A stretch of 64,000 bases of DNA, taken from positions 1 through 64,000 of the forward strand of contig JAVBLC010000013.1 in the NCBI GenBank assembly GCA_031553805.1, in the 5' to 3' direction. Position 1 is the first letter of the stretch, and the number at the start of each line of letters is the position of its first letter. Under the pieces are notes generated by a model that saw nothing but the letters and a program-made list of their open reading frames with translations, searched no databases and was not told the origin of the DNA. Made by a program: the position numbers and the translations under genes. This document shows, piece by piece, positions 25,513 through 35,288 of this stretch. The DNA is from JAITVB01 sp031553805. Lineage in GTDB: Bacteria; Bacteroidota; Bacteroidia; Bacteroidales; Rikenellaceae.

Positions 25513-26226
25513 CTATTTCCGCATCGCTTCGGCGCGTAATTCCGGCGGCATCTTCTCGATCGCATAGCGCAGCGCCGTGCGGGGCATCGTCGTGCGGCGG
25601 GCTGTCACGTAGTCGAACACTTCGCGCTGATGCGCCTCGCTGGCCGCTTTGAGCATCCAGCCGTAGCCTTTCTGCACCATATGGTCGCCGTCTTCAAGCA
25701 GGGTGGTGGCGATTTGCAGAATGTCGTCGAAAAACAGTCCCCGGCGCGCCGGAATAATGAGCGTCACGGCCGCCGCCCGGCGCATCCAGCGGTTTTCGGA
25801 CACGGCCCACGCTTTCAGCCGTTCGACGTAGGCGGGATACATCGTCACGAAATCGCCCACCGTGTGGTTGCACAGCGTGTCGCACGCCGCCCAGTTGTCG
25901 ACGTAGCGGTCGACCCAACGTTCGAAAACCTCGAAATCGGCAGGTTCGAATCGCTTCCGCAGGGCGTCGGACCAGGCACAGGCCACCGCCGCATCCTCAA
26001 GGTAACCCGATTGCCACAGCGTTTCGCACAGGGCCCACACGTCGGCCTTGGGCAAGAGTTTGATCTCGGGCAGGAACGCTTTGGCGATCCGCCCCGCTTC
26101 GGGCATTTTCGCCCCGCGGGTTTTGGCACGCTCGCCCTCCTTGAAATAGTGGTGCGAGGTAGCGAGCGTCTTCGCATCGACAGCCCCATCCAAGGCCTGC
26201 TGCACACGTTCGATGATGTTTTTCAT
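25513..26226 (-). CDS. AlkD-type DNA alkylation repair glycosylase
   Basis: A 237-residue HEAT-repeat-like protein, taking the start MKNIIERVQQ at 26226. The AlkD active-site signature DNWAACDTLCN is present, with W112 and D116 at the positions of the catalytic Trp/Asp pair. AlkD removes N3- and N7-alkyl purines, including bulky ones, without base flipping. It lies 16 bp downstream of an AlkZ-like gene, giving a likely two-gene repair operon. Confidence 0.88.
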   Translation of the reverse strand: MKNIIERVQQALDGAVDAKTLATSHHYFKEGERAKTRGAKMPEAGRIAKAFLPEIKLLPKADVWALCETLWQSGYLEDAAVACAWSDALRKRFEPADFEVFERWVDRYVDNWAACDTLCNHTVGDFVTMYPAYVERLKAWAVSENRWMRRAAAVTLIIPARRGLFFDDILQIATTLLEDGDHMVQKGYGWMLKAASEAHQREVFDYVTARRTTMPRTALRYAIEKMPPELRAEAMRK

Positions 26227-26242
26227 GGGACTAACTGTTGTG

Positions 26243-27301
26243 TTACCGACCAAGGAATGATGAAAACCGGGTGCAAGCGAGATCAAACGCCTCTTTTTTT
26301 ATTTTACGGGCAGGTTCGAAGAAATCGGGAACGGTGCAGGGAGCGCCCTTTTTCATAGCCTTTTTCCATAGCCCGACAGTCGATCCGTTTTCGATCACCA
26401 CCGGACGGAAGATCCCGTTGCTCGTCACCGCCCGGCGGTGGTGGACGGCAGGCAGCACCGCCAAGCGGTCGCGGTAAGCGACGAGGTATTCGTCGAAAGA
26501 GGGCAACAAGTGGACGGTTTCGTCAGTAACTTTCCGGGCGGCGGCTTCGTCGTCGAAAAACCACTCGCGGCCGTCGGCCTTTTCGGCGACGAACAGCGAG
26601 CGGACAGCTTCCATGCCGCGCCGCGCCTCACTTTGATTCAGACCCGACCACCAGGTAAAATCGGGCAACGTGGCCGGCCCGTGCGAAGTAAAGTAGCGCC
26701 GGGCCAGCAGCGCCAGCGCTTCGTCTTTCGGCAACAGGGCGGCCTGTGGCGCACGTTCCGACAGAAGTTCATACGACGGCATCCGCCCGCGCATCGGTCC
26801 GCTGCACACCACCCCGTCCAATTCGGCGTGCATCAGCATATGGAGCCCCCGGGCTGCAGCTGCAGGATGGCCGTGCGACTCGAGATCGGCGCACAACTCC
26901 TCACGGGTCTTCCGGCGGCCGCCTTCCAGGGCACGGGCAATGACGTCGTTGCTGCGGGCAATCGCGACGGCGTCGAGGCCCAGTAGCTGATCGTGGGGCC
27001 CCATCGCCGATTTGATCTTTTGTGCGCTGAGGGCCAGCATCCAGCGGATGTCGGCGGCGGGCACCAGGTGCCACGTGGGACGCAGGACGTGGGTACGCAG
27101 GAAATCACCCCGGTCAAAGGCCGCCTCGACCGAAGCCACGGTTGCGCCCGACAGGCGTACGCCGATGGCCCATAGCGACGACCGGTAATCCTGGGCTTGT
27201 ATGGCGCCCATCCATTCGACCACGCTGGCCGGAGTGCGGAACGCCGGGTCGGCGAAACGGTGGGCGGCCAGCCGCAGGCGAATAATATCCTCGTGATTCA
27301 T
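26243..27301 (-). CDS. AlkZ-like (HTH_42) DNA glycosylase
   Basis: A 352-residue winged-helix protein of the HTH_42 family (AlkZ/YcaQ). Start at ATG 27299-27301 (MNHEDIIRLR). The catalytic-type motif GAIQAQDYRSSLWA (Q35, Q37, D38) matches the Q-x-Q/D motif of this superfamily, and later wing elements (SFDEYLVAYRDR) are present. Members unhook interstrand crosslinks or remove bulky alkyl adducts. An upstream in-frame ATG would add 17 residues of unlikely sequence. A CAAAGATA (-7 on the minus strand) lies at 27318-27325. Confidence 0.88.
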   Translation of the reverse strand: MNHEDIIRLRLAAHRFADPAFRTPASVVEWMGAIQAQDYRSSLWAIGVRLSGATVASVEAAFDRGDFLRTHVLRPTWHLVPAADIRWMLALSAQKIKSAMGPHDQLLGLDAVAIARSNDVIARALEGGRRKTREELCADLESHGHPAAAARGLHMLMHAELDGVVCSGPMRGRMPSYELLSERAPQAALLPKDEALALLARRYFTSHGPATLPDFTWWSGLNQSEARRGMEAVRSLFVAEKADGREWFFDDEAAARKVTDETVHLLPSFDEYLVAYRDRLAVLPAVHHRRAVTSNGIFRPVVIENGSTVGLWKKAMKKGAPCTVPDFFEPARKIKKEAFDLACTRFSSFLGR

Positions 27302-27379
27302 ACTGATCGGTTTCGAACAAAGATAACCGTATTTTATAGAACTGACCGACAAAATGGCTGCTATTTCGACCCGGGGTCG

Positions 27380-27387
27380 TATCTTTG
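27380..27387 (+). promoter_or_regulatory. -7 box for ACP phosphodiesterase-like gene
   Basis: TATCTTTG lies 8 nt before the ATG at 27396, so the transcript would be nearly leaderless. No clear -33 element. Confidence 0.5.
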
Positions 27388-27395
27388 CAGGTGCG

Positions 27396-27989
27396 ATGAA
27401 TTACCTGGCCCACATATTCCTCTCGGGTGCCGACGGCCGCAGGCAGGTCGGCGGCTTCATCGCCGACGCGGTCAAGGGAAGCGCTTACAAAAGTTTTCCG
27501 AAAGCGATCGCCGACGGCATCCTGCTGCACCGGGCTGTCGACGACTATACCGACAACCACCCGGCGGTCAAGACGGCCGTGCAGGAGCTCAGGCCCCAAT
27601 TCGGACGCTATGCCGGGGCGTTGTTGGATATTTACTTCGATTACCTGCTGGCTTCGCATTTCGAAACATTTTCGCGGGTGCCGCTCCGGCGCTACACGCG
27701 GCGGTTTTATTGGGCGTTGATCCGCAACCGCCGTTACCTGCCCGACAGCATCCGGCGGTTCATGTGGCACTTCATCTCGACCAATCGGCTGGGGCGGTAC
27801 GCCTCGCTCGAAGGCATCCGCGAGTCGGTCGGGATCATGGCCCGCTACGGGCGGATGCGAATCTCGGCCGACGAGGCCGTCGCCTGGCTCACGGCCCACG
27901 AAGATGAGCTTTGGGCGGTTTTCCGTCCGTTTTTCGAGGAGTTGCAGGCGGTCTGCCGCGACCGCGAGGCACAAAACAAAACGCCCTGA
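27396..27989 (+). CDS. ACP phosphodiesterase-like (AcpH) protein
   Basis: A 197-residue protein starting at MNYLAHIFLS (27396). The family signature is clear: MNYLAH, GGFIADAVKG, and ILLHRAVDDYTDNHP, whose His and Asp residues form the HD-like metal site, then FDYLLASHF. Family members hydrolyse the phosphopantetheine arm from holo-acyl carrier protein. The gene stands alone between a divergent repair operon and the convergent nuo operon. Confidence 0.9.
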   Translation: MNYLAHIFLSGADGRRQVGGFIADAVKGSAYKSFPKAIADGILLHRAVDDYTDNHPAVKTAVQELRPQFGRYAGALLDIYFDYLLASHFETFSRVPLRRYTRRFYWALIRNRRYLPDSIRRFMWHFISTNRLGRYASLEGIRESVGIMARYGRMRISADEAVAWLTAHEDELWAVFRPFFEELQAVCRDREAQNKTP

Positions 27990-28014
27990 ATCGCAAAATG
28001 GTCCAGGGCGTTTT
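27978..28014. terminator. Bidirectional terminator between AcpH-like gene and nuoN
   Basis: AAAACGCCCTG (27978-27988) pairs with CAGGGCGTTTT (28004-28014). A- and T-runs on both sides let it serve the plus-strand gene and the end of the minus-strand nuo operon. Its left arm includes the plus-strand stop codon. Confidence 0.88.
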
Positions 28015-28040
28015 TGTCGTGCATGAGGTTAAGTCAACGA

Positions 28041-29465
28041 TCACATCCCCGTACTGATGCGGTCGATATACTCATAAAAATAGCTGAAAAAGCCGATCAG
28101 CAGGATGGCTGCGGTGCAAACCACCAGGCTCAGGCGGTTGTAGGTGTCGGTGTGGATGCGTCCGATGGAGTGTTCCTCGGTCGGGTTGATGAACATCGCC
28201 TTGACGATCAGCAGGTAGTAATAGAGCGACACGACGGTGTTGGCCAGCGCGATGAACAGCAACACATACTCGCCCGTAGCCGCAACGGCCGAGAAAATGA
28301 AAAATTTGCTGAAAAAGCCGGCCAATGGCGGAATGCCTGCCAGTGAAAAGACGGCCAGCATCATCACGGCTGCCAGGCGGGGATTGGTCTTGAAGAAACC
28401 GTTATAGGCGGCGATGTCGGTGCGTCCCGACTGGTTTTCGACCGCGGCGATCACGCCGAAAGCGGCCAGGTTCGAAAAGAGATAGACAAAGACGTAAAAC
28501 ACCGTGGCAGCCATCCCCTGGGCCGTGCCGCACATAATGCCGAGCAGCAGGTAGCCCGCCTGCGAGACGGACGAAAACGCAAAGAAGCGCTTGATATTTT
28601 GCTGCCGGAGGGCGAACAGGTTGCCGACAACGATGGTCACCACCGCGATCCACCAGAGCAGGGTGTGCCAAACGGCCTCCATCCCGCCGAAAACATGGTA
28701 GAGCGTAAAGATCAGCACGAAACCGGCGGCGGCTTTCGACACGACAGACAAGTAGGCGGTCACACCCGTCGGCGCGCCCTGGTAAACGTCGGCCGTCCAC
28801 AGGTGGAACGGCACGATCGACAGTTTGAAACCCAGCCCGGCAAGGAAGAAAACGAAGCCCATCACCGTCACCGGATTGGCGGTCATAGTCGTCATCCCGT
28901 CGAAATAGAGCGTACCCATCGCCCCGTAGAGGTACGACAGGCCGAACATCATCACCCCCGATGAAAAGGCCGAAATCAGGATGAATTTGGCCCCCGCTTC
29001 GGCCGACTCTTCCTTGTACTTATTGAACGCGACCAGACACGCCGTCGGCAGCGAGGCGAGCTCGATCGCAATATAGAGCATCATGAAGTTGGCGGCCGAG
29101 ATCATCATGTAACACCCCAGGAGCGTGGCCAGCGTAATGACGTAAAACTCGCCCTCGCGCATCCGGGTCGGGGCATCCGAGCGCAGCCATTGGCCCGATT
29201 GCAGGAAGACGAAGAGTGTGCCCAGGTTCAGCAGGTTCTTCATCAGCACGGTCATCGGGGTCGAAACATACATCCTGCCGAAAGCGTCGCCCGTGGCGGG
29301 CAGGAAAAAACCGATCGCCGTCAAGAGGGCAAAAAGCACACACGCCATCGGGCGCAACCACCGCTTGGGCTCCTCGCCGCCGAACATATCGTAGACGAGC
29401 AGGATCAACAGCACCGCTATCAATCCCGCCTCCTGATTCAGTTTGAGAAAATTCGAAAAATCCAT
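28041..29465 (-). CDS. nuoN: Complex I subunit N
   Basis: A 474-residue antiporter-like membrane subunit, start MDFSNFLKLN at 29465. About 14 membrane helices are visible, with the proton_antipo_M pattern (FHLWTADVYQGAPTGVTAYLS) containing the conserved His and Lys-type channel region. NuoN is the last gene of this ten-gene operon. It forms one of the three ion channels in the membrane arm. An in-frame upstream ATG lies inside nuoM's last codons and is less likely. Confidence 0.95.
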   Translation of the reverse strand: MDFSNFLKLNQEAGLIAVLLILLVYDMFGGEEPKRWLRPMACVLFALLTAIGFFLPATGDAFGRMYVSTPMTVLMKNLLNLGTLFVFLQSGQWLRSDAPTRMREGEFYVITLATLLGCYMMISAANFMMLYIAIELASLPTACLVAFNKYKEESAEAGAKFILISAFSSGVMMFGLSYLYGAMGTLYFDGMTTMTANPVTVMGFVFFLAGLGFKLSIVPFHLWTADVYQGAPTGVTAYLSVVSKAAAGFVLIFTLYHVFGGMEAVWHTLLWWIAVVTIVVGNLFALRQQNIKRFFAFSSVSQAGYLLLGIMCGTAQGMAATVFYVFVYLFSNLAAFGVIAAVENQSGRTDIAAYNGFFKTNPRLAAVMMLAVFSLAGIPPLAGFFSKFFIFSAVAATGEYVLLFIALANTVVSLYYYLLIVKAMFINPTEEHSIGRIHTDTYNRLSLVVCTAAILLIGFFSYFYEYIDRISTGM

Positions 29466-29472
29466 CTCTATT

Positions 29473-30945
29473 TTAGGAAGCGCCCAGTCGCCAGAGGATC
29501 GGTCCGAGCCCGTTTTCAATCAGATTATATACCGACGACGGCATCAGACCGATCAGCAGGATGCCGGCCAGCAGGGTGACGATCGTAATTTTATCGTACC
29601 ACGTGGCGTCGGTCAGTTGCAGGTGTTGCCCGTTCTGCACCGGCCCGTAGAACACTTTGCCCACGGCGCGCAGAATATAGACCGCCGTAATCACGATCGA
29701 GCCTGTGGCGGCGATCGTCAACACGCGGTATAACGTTTCGGAATGCTGGAACGACCCGACGAAGATCGTCATTTCGGCCACGAACCCGCTCAGCCCCGGC
29801 ATCCCCAGCGAAGCCAGTCCGGCGATGATGTAAGACACCGACAGGAAAGGCATCACCCGCATCAGTCCGCCCATCTCGCGCAAGTCGCGGGTGTGGGTGC
29901 GGCCGTAGATCATCCCGATCACGGCAAAGAACAGCGCCGCCATCAGCCCGTGCGAGAGCATTTGCAGCACTGCCCCGCGCATCGCCGTTTCGTTGAGCAT
30001 CATGATCGCGAACAGGATCAGGCCGCAATGGCTCACCGACGAGTAGGCGTTGATGTATTTCAGGTCGGTCTGGCGCACGGCGCAGAACGCACCGTACACG
30101 ACACCCGTCGCCGAAAGGATCAAAAAGATCCAGGCCTGCTCGTGCGCCGCCTGGGGCATCAGGTAAACCGCCACACGGAAGCAGCCGTAGGCCCCTAACT
30201 TCTTCAGTACCCCGGCGTGGAGCATCGACACCGCAGCCGGCGCCGAGGCATACCCGTCAGGCGACCAGGTGTGGAACGGAAAGAGCGCGCATAGCGTCCC
30301 GAAGCCGATGAACACCACCGGGAAGATCCATTGCTGGTGTCCGATCGGAATCTGTTGTGCAGCCAGTTCGACGACGTTCATCGTCGTGTGGCCCGAGGTG
30401 AAGTAGATGCCCAGGATACCGATCAGCAGCAGCGCCGAGGCACCCATCAGCATCAAGGCGAGTTTCATCGCCGAGTACTCCTTGCGCCCGGTGCCCCACA
30501 CCCCGACCAGCAGGTACATCGGGATGAGCGCCGTTTCATAGAACATGAACATCGTGAACAGGTCGGTCGAAATGAAGAATCCGAATGCCCCGGTGATCAG
30601 CACGCAGAACCACATGAAGTAGTGGCGCGACATCGACCACGACGAGAACACTGCCCCGAAGGTCACCGCCGCCGACAGCACGAGCATCAGCACCGAAATG
30701 CCGTCTACGCCCACCGCATAGTGGATGTTGAGCGGCGCATACCACACGACGTCCTGCGTGAAAAGCATCGTAGCGTCGGACACCGCCCGCTCCCGCACGA
30801 ACAGGGCGACCACGACCAGCGACAGGGCCAGCAGCGCCGACGCGCCGGTGACCATCACCGCACGTACCGCCTTCGTTCCCTTGCAAAGGAACAGGCTTAG
30901 GCCCATCACCACCGGGATCAGTACAAACAAGGATAATATATTCAT
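29473..30945 (-). CDS. nuoM: Complex I subunit M
   Basis: A 490-residue antiporter-like subunit with the NuoM pattern: MFYETALIPMYLLVG for the conserved Glu helix and FHTWSPDGYASAPAAVSML for the channel loop. It is the middle ion-pumping unit of the membrane arm. Short gaps of 7 and 15 bp to nuoN and nuoL show that these genes form one operon. No unusual features were seen. Confidence 0.95.
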   Translation of the reverse strand: MNILSLFVLIPVVMGLSLFLCKGTKAVRAVMVTGASALLALSLVVVALFVRERAVSDATMLFTQDVVWYAPLNIHYAVGVDGISVLMLVLSAAVTFGAVFSSWSMSRHYFMWFCVLITGAFGFFISTDLFTMFMFYETALIPMYLLVGVWGTGRKEYSAMKLALMLMGASALLLIGILGIYFTSGHTTMNVVELAAQQIPIGHQQWIFPVVFIGFGTLCALFPFHTWSPDGYASAPAAVSMLHAGVLKKLGAYGCFRVAVYLMPQAAHEQAWIFLILSATGVVYGAFCAVRQTDLKYINAYSSVSHCGLILFAIMMLNETAMRGAVLQMLSHGLMAALFFAVIGMIYGRTHTRDLREMGGLMRVMPFLSVSYIIAGLASLGMPGLSGFVAEMTIFVGSFQHSETLYRVLTIAATGSIVITAVYILRAVGKVFYGPVQNGQHLQLTDATWYDKITIVTLLAGILLIGLMPSSVYNLIENGLGPILWRLGAS

Positions 30946-30960
30946 AGCCTCTCTCTTTTC

Positions 30961-32871
30961 TTATATGAACGTTGCCCACACCGCAATGGCCAAGGCGCCC
31001 ACGATGAATACCAGGGCGTAATATTGTACCTGTCCCGACTGCATGCCCCGGATCGCCCGGGCCGTTCTTTCAGTCAGGCGGCCCGTGCCGTCGATCAGCA
31101 TGCCGTCGATCACGTGTTTGTCGAACCAGGCGATGGGGCGTGCCACACAGTTGAAAATCAATTTTTTCGTTACGAACAGCCACACTTCGTCGATATAAAA
31201 TTTTTCGACAGCGGCCCGGTAAAATCCTCCCATCCGGTTAGCCAGTTGCGCCGGTTTATCGTTTTCCTTGCGATAAAGGGCCCGGGCGGCCAGGATGCCG
31301 GCCACCGCCACGGCCACGCCCGAGGCGGCCACGCCCCAGTTAATGCCGGACGCAAAGCCCATATTGTCACTACCGACAAACTTCGGAAAGGGAATAAAAC
31401 CGGTCACGGCGGTCAGCACGGTCAGCGCGCCGAGCGGGACGAGCATCGTCCACGAAGCCTCGTGCGGTCTATGTTCGTAAGTTTGTTCCTTGCCCCAGAA
31501 AATGTTATAGTAAAGGCGGAACATATAGAAGGCTGTCAACCCCGCGACTAACCACAACGTAACAAAGAGCACTTTGTCCTGATGAAAAGCGGCGTCGAGG
31601 ATCTGGTCTTTGCTGAAAAAGCCGGACAGGGGCGGAATGCCCGCGATCGCCAAGCAGGCGACGAGGAACGTGACGTGGGTCACCGGCAGGTGTTTTCGCA
31701 GGCCGCCCATTTGGCCCATCTCGTTGCTGTGGATGGCGTGGATTACCGCGCCCGCCCCCAGGAAGAGCAACGCTTTAAAAAACCCATGCGTGAAGAGGTG
31801 GAACATCGAAGAAGTGTAACCCAATCCGTCGTGGCCGCTGAAGCCCGACACGCCAAGGGCGGTCATCATGTAGGCGATCTGCGATATGGTCGAATAGGCC
31901 AGCACCCGTTTGATATCGGTCTGCGTAACGGCGATCACCGCGGCGAAGAGCGCCGTGAACGCCCCAACGTAGCCGATCAGCGTCAGCACGTCGTGCGCCG
32001 CAAAATAGTAAACGGGGAACATTCGGGCCACGAGGAACACCCCCGCCACGACCATCGTCGCGGCATGGATCAACGCCGAAACGGGCGTCGGGCCCTCCAT
32101 CGCGTCGGGCAGCCAGATGTGCAGCGGGAACATCGCCGACTTGCCCGCCCCGCCGATGAAGATCAGCGCCAGCGCCCACGAAGCGGCCGAGAGGCCCAGG
32201 AACGTCATGCCGGTGGTCGAACCGATGACCAGCATGCCGTTATTGGCGGTCAACTCTCTGAAATCAAACGTCCCGGTACAATAGGACAGTAACAAAATCC
32301 CGATCAGAAAGCCCAGGTCGGCAAAACGGGTGACGATAAACGCTTTCTTCGAGGCTGCCACCGCCGCCGGTTTGGTATAGTAGAATCCGATCAACAGGTA
32401 AGACGACAGCCCCACCAGTTCCCAAAAAACATACATCTGAAAAATATTGGTCGCCACGACCAATCCCAGCATCGAAAACGAGAACAGCGACAGGAAGGCG
32501 TAGTAACGCTGGAATCCGGGCTCGCCGTGCATATAGCCGACGCTGTAGAGGTGTACCATCAGCGAAACGGTCGAAATGACCACCAGCATCATCACCGAGA
32601 TCGGATCGAGCAGGATGCCCAGGTCGATATTCAACGTGTCGGTAAAATGCAGCCACTCGAAAGAGAACGGCGTCAGAGCGGGAAAAACCCCGCCGCTTTT
32701 GCCGATCTCGAAGAAATAGCGGTAAGCGGCAATACAGGAAAGCCCGGCCACCGCCCCCATCCCCAGCGTGCCGACCGCGCCGGCCACGCCCGCCGGCATA
32801 CGTTTCCCGGCCAGGGCCAGCACGAGGAACACGCACAGCGGAATAAGCAATATGAATAGCGTAAAGGTCAT
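30961..32871 (-). CDS. nuoL: Complex I subunit L
   Basis: A 636-residue distal antiporter-like subunit. Conserved pieces include VGLSSYLLIGFYY, FPLHIWLPDAMEGPTPVSAL and GYTSSMFHLFTHGFFKALLFL. The C-terminal extension should form the long lateral helix that braces the membrane arm. It lies between nuoK and nuoM in the usual order. Confidence 0.95.
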   Translation of the reverse strand: MTFTLFILLIPLCVFLVLALAGKRMPAGVAGAVGTLGMGAVAGLSCIAAYRYFFEIGKSGGVFPALTPFSFEWLHFTDTLNIDLGILLDPISVMMLVVISTVSLMVHLYSVGYMHGEPGFQRYYAFLSLFSFSMLGLVVATNIFQMYVFWELVGLSSYLLIGFYYTKPAAVAASKKAFIVTRFADLGFLIGILLLSYCTGTFDFRELTANNGMLVIGSTTGMTFLGLSAASWALALIFIGGAGKSAMFPLHIWLPDAMEGPTPVSALIHAATMVVAGVFLVARMFPVYYFAAHDVLTLIGYVGAFTALFAAVIAVTQTDIKRVLAYSTISQIAYMMTALGVSGFSGHDGLGYTSSMFHLFTHGFFKALLFLGAGAVIHAIHSNEMGQMGGLRKHLPVTHVTFLVACLAIAGIPPLSGFFSKDQILDAAFHQDKVLFVTLWLVAGLTAFYMFRLYYNIFWGKEQTYEHRPHEASWTMLVPLGALTVLTAVTGFIPFPKFVGSDNMGFASGINWGVAASGVAVAVAGILAARALYRKENDKPAQLANRMGGFYRAAVEKFYIDEVWLFVTKKLIFNCVARPIAWFDKHVIDGMLIDGTGRLTERTARAIRGMQSGQVQYYALVFIVGALAIAVWATFI

Positions 32872-32876
32872 CGGGC

Positions 32877-33185
32877 TCAGTTTTTCATCTTGTTGATATG
32901 GCGCACGTCGATGCTCTGCATCGCGCGGTAAATGTTGATGATGATCGCAATCGCTACCGCCGACTCGGCCGCCGAAATCGCGATGCCGAACAGCGAGAAG
33001 AACATCCCTTCCATCCGGTCGGGGTAGAGATAGCGGTTGAAAATACTGAAATTGATCTCGACCGAGTTCAGGATCAGCTCGATCGAAATAAGCACAGCCA
33101 ACAGGTTTTTCCGGGAAATGAAGCCGTAAACCCCGATGAAAAACATCAGTGAGCTGACAAACAGGTAATACTCCATCGGTATCAT
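32877..33185 (-). CDS. nuoK: Complex I subunit K
   Basis: A 102-residue protein with three membrane helices: FVSSLMFFIGVYGF, AVLISIELILNSVEINF and ISAAESAVAIAIIINIYR. Helix 2 and helix 3 keep the two conserved glutamates required for proton pumping. The start may be MIPMEYYLF (33185) or the internal ATG nine nucleotides on. Confidence 0.95.
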   Translation of the reverse strand: MIPMEYYLFVSSLMFFIGVYGFISRKNLLAVLISIELILNSVEINFSIFNRYLYPDRMEGMFFSLFGIAISAAESAVAIAIIINIYRAMQSIDVRHINKMKN

Positions 33186-33206
33186 AGCGTACTGTCTTGG
33201 GCGGGG

Positions 33207-33716
33207 TTAACGTTTACGGGCAATGAGTATCGCGCCGATGGCACAGGTCAGCAGCAACACGCTCAATACCTCGAACGCGAGGACGTAGTGGAACTTGCCG
33301 GTACCCATCAGCGCATGGCCGATCCGCTCCATCGTGATCTCGTTTTCGGGATTCGGCGCGGGCGGGGCATAGAGGAACCTGTGCTTGACGGTGATCAGCG
33401 TCGTGATCACCAGCCCGGCCAAACCGGTGACGATACCCGACACGACCTTTTTCCGGTCGCCCGGTTCAGCCTTGTCGCTATGGGCGCTGGTGAGCAGGAT
33501 GGCGAAGATGAACAGCACGAGGATGCCCCCGGCGTAGACCGTCAGCTGGACGGCAAACAGGAATTCGTACCCGAGCAGCAGGTAAAGCCCCGCCGTGGAG
33601 ATCAGCACGAAAAGCAGGTAGGTCGCCGCCCGCATCATTTTTTTCGACGTCACGGCCAGGAGCGATGAAACGGTGATGATCGCGGCCAGGATATAGAATG
33701 CGATTTGTGTTCCCAT
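33207..33716 (-). CDS. nuoJ: Complex I subunit J
   Basis: A 169-residue membrane protein with five helices. Typical NuoJ segments are ATYLLFVLISTAGLYLLLG and ELFAVQLTVYAGGILVLFIFAI-like sequence (QLTVYAGGILVLFIF), the conserved pi-bulge helix 3 region. It follows nuoI after 4 bp. Confidence 0.94.
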   Translation of the reverse strand: MGTQIAFYILAAIITVSSLLAVTSKKMMRAATYLLFVLISTAGLYLLLGYEFLFAVQLTVYAGGILVLFIFAILLTSAHSDKAEPGDRKKVVSGIVTGLAGLVITTLITVKHRFLYAPPAPNPENEITMERIGHALMGTGKFHYVLAFEVLSVLLLTCAIGAILIARKR

Positions 33717-33720
33717 AGGC

Positions 33721-34197
33721 TTATTCCTCGTTGTTTTTAGGCGCCAGTTCCGACCCCGGGCGGTTGAGTTGCTGCACCAGGCGGCTGCGGTCGAAGAGCG
33801 CGTGTTCGAATTCGTTGCTCCACGCGATCGCCCCCTGGGGGCAGCTCGTGGTGCAGAGGGCGCAGAAAATACAGCTGCCCAGGTCGTACAGATGCCGATC
33901 GAGGATCTTTTTCGGTTTACCCGCCTCGTCGGTCACGGTTTGCGTGATCACCTCGATCGTGCCGTTGGGGCAGTTCATCGCACAGATGCCGCATCCGGTG
34001 CATTTGTGCCGGTTTTCGTCATTGTGCGGCATCACCAAAAGCGCGCGGAAGCGTTCCGGGTAGACCTTCTGGCCCCGGTTTTCGGGGTATTGCTCGGTCA
34101 CCTTCGGACGCAGGAAGTTTTTCATGGTGATCGACATCCCCACCCCGAGGTTATACACCCCGACGACTACGCTCTTTATGTAATTGTACAGTTTCAT
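33721..34197 (-). CDS. nuoI: Complex I subunit I (2x[4Fe-4S] ferredoxin-like)
   Basis: A 158-residue protein with two four-cysteine motifs, CTGCGICAMNCP and CIFCALCTTSCP, binding clusters N6a and N6b. It relays electrons from the input side to the NuoB cluster. With nuoEFG missing, NuoI is the likely entry point for electrons from a ferredoxin or another partner, which is an inference. Confidence 0.95.
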   Translation of the reverse strand: MKLYNYIKSVVVGVYNLGVGMSITMKNFLRPKVTEQYPENRGQKVYPERFRALLVMPHNDENRHKCTGCGICAMNCPNGTIEVITQTVTDEAGKPKKILDRHLYDLGSCIFCALCTTSCPQGAIAWSNEFEHALFDRSRLVQQLNRPGSELAPKNNEE

Positions 34198-34208
34198 AAG
34201 TCAACAAT

Positions 34209-35273
34209 TTACAGCGCCACGAGCAGCGTCATCAACAGCAGGTTGGCGATGCAGACCGGCATCAGGATTCTCCATTCGAGGCTGAGCAACTGGTCGATCC
34301 GCAGGCGCGGGAATGACCAGCGCACCCACAGTTGCAAAAAGACGCAGAAGAACGTTTTTCCGAAGAACCACACGAACGACGGGATGTAATCCATCACATG
34401 ATTAAACCCCTCCCAACCGGGGATGTGCAGCGGCATCCACCCGCCGAGGAACACCGTGGCGGCGATGCCGGCGACGATGAACATATTGAGGTATTCGGCC
34501 AAATAGAAAAACCCGAATTGGATGCCCGAGTACTCGGTATGGTAACCGGCTGTCAGTTCCGATTCGGCCTCGGGCATATCGAACGGCCCGCGGTTGGTTT
34601 CGGCATGGCCCGCAATCACGTAGACCGCAAAGGCGATGAAAGCCGGGAGGTGGCCCTTGAAGATAAACCACAGGTCGGCCTGCTCGGCGACGATTTCCGA
34701 GATCTGCATCGTACCGGCCAGGATGACGATCGTCATCAGCGACAGCCCCACCGAGATTTCGTAGCTGATCAATTGGGCGCCGCTGCGCATCGCGCCGATC
34801 ATCGCATACTTGTTGTTGCTCGACCAGCCGGCCAGCAAAATTCCCACGACTCCCAGCGAAGAAACGGCCAGAATATAAAAAATGCCGATGTTAAAATCGA
34901 GCACCTGCAATCCTTTGGCAAAAGGCAGCGCAGCAAATACGGCGATCGAAGCGATGATCACCACGAACGACGCCAGGCGGAACAGAAAGTGGTCGGCCCG
35001 GTCGACCCGGATCAACTCCTTGAGCAGGATCTTTACCATGTCGGCCACCGACTGGAAGACGCCCCACTTTCCCGTGCGGTTCGGCCCGATGCGGCACTGG
35101 AAGAAAGCGCAGATCTTGCGTTCGGCATAGATCAGGAAGAGGGCCAGCACGGCGTAGGCCACCAGCAAGGCCACCCCGATCAGGATGAACTCCACGGTGA
35201 GCGCCCAACCGCTGCCCATCCAACGGTGCAGCGTGACGTCGATCCACTGGGTTATTGTCGAAAAGCTGAACAT
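34209..35273 (-). CDS. nuoH: Complex I subunit H
   Basis: A 354-residue membrane subunit with about eight helices, lining the quinone channel. The conserved loop IGPNRTGKWGVFQSVADMVKI-type sequence is present (CRIGPNRTGKWG), as are DMPEAESELTAGYHTEYSG and the RWSFPRLRIDQLLSLEW C-terminal segment. It couples quinone reduction to ion movement. Confidence 0.96.
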   Translation of the reverse strand: MFSFSTITQWIDVTLHRWMGSGWALTVEFILIGVALLVAYAVLALFLIYAERKICAFFQCRIGPNRTGKWGVFQSVADMVKILLKELIRVDRADHFLFRLASFVVIIASIAVFAALPFAKGLQVLDFNIGIFYILAVSSLGVVGILLAGWSSNNKYAMIGAMRSGAQLISYEISVGLSLMTIVILAGTMQISEIVAEQADLWFIFKGHLPAFIAFAVYVIAGHAETNRGPFDMPEAESELTAGYHTEYSGIQFGFFYLAEYLNMFIVAGIAATVFLGGWMPLHIPGWEGFNHVMDYIPSFVWFFGKTFFCVFLQLWVRWSFPRLRIDQLLSLEWRILMPVCIANLLLMTLLVAL

Positions 35274-35288
35274 TTTTCGTCGATCAGG

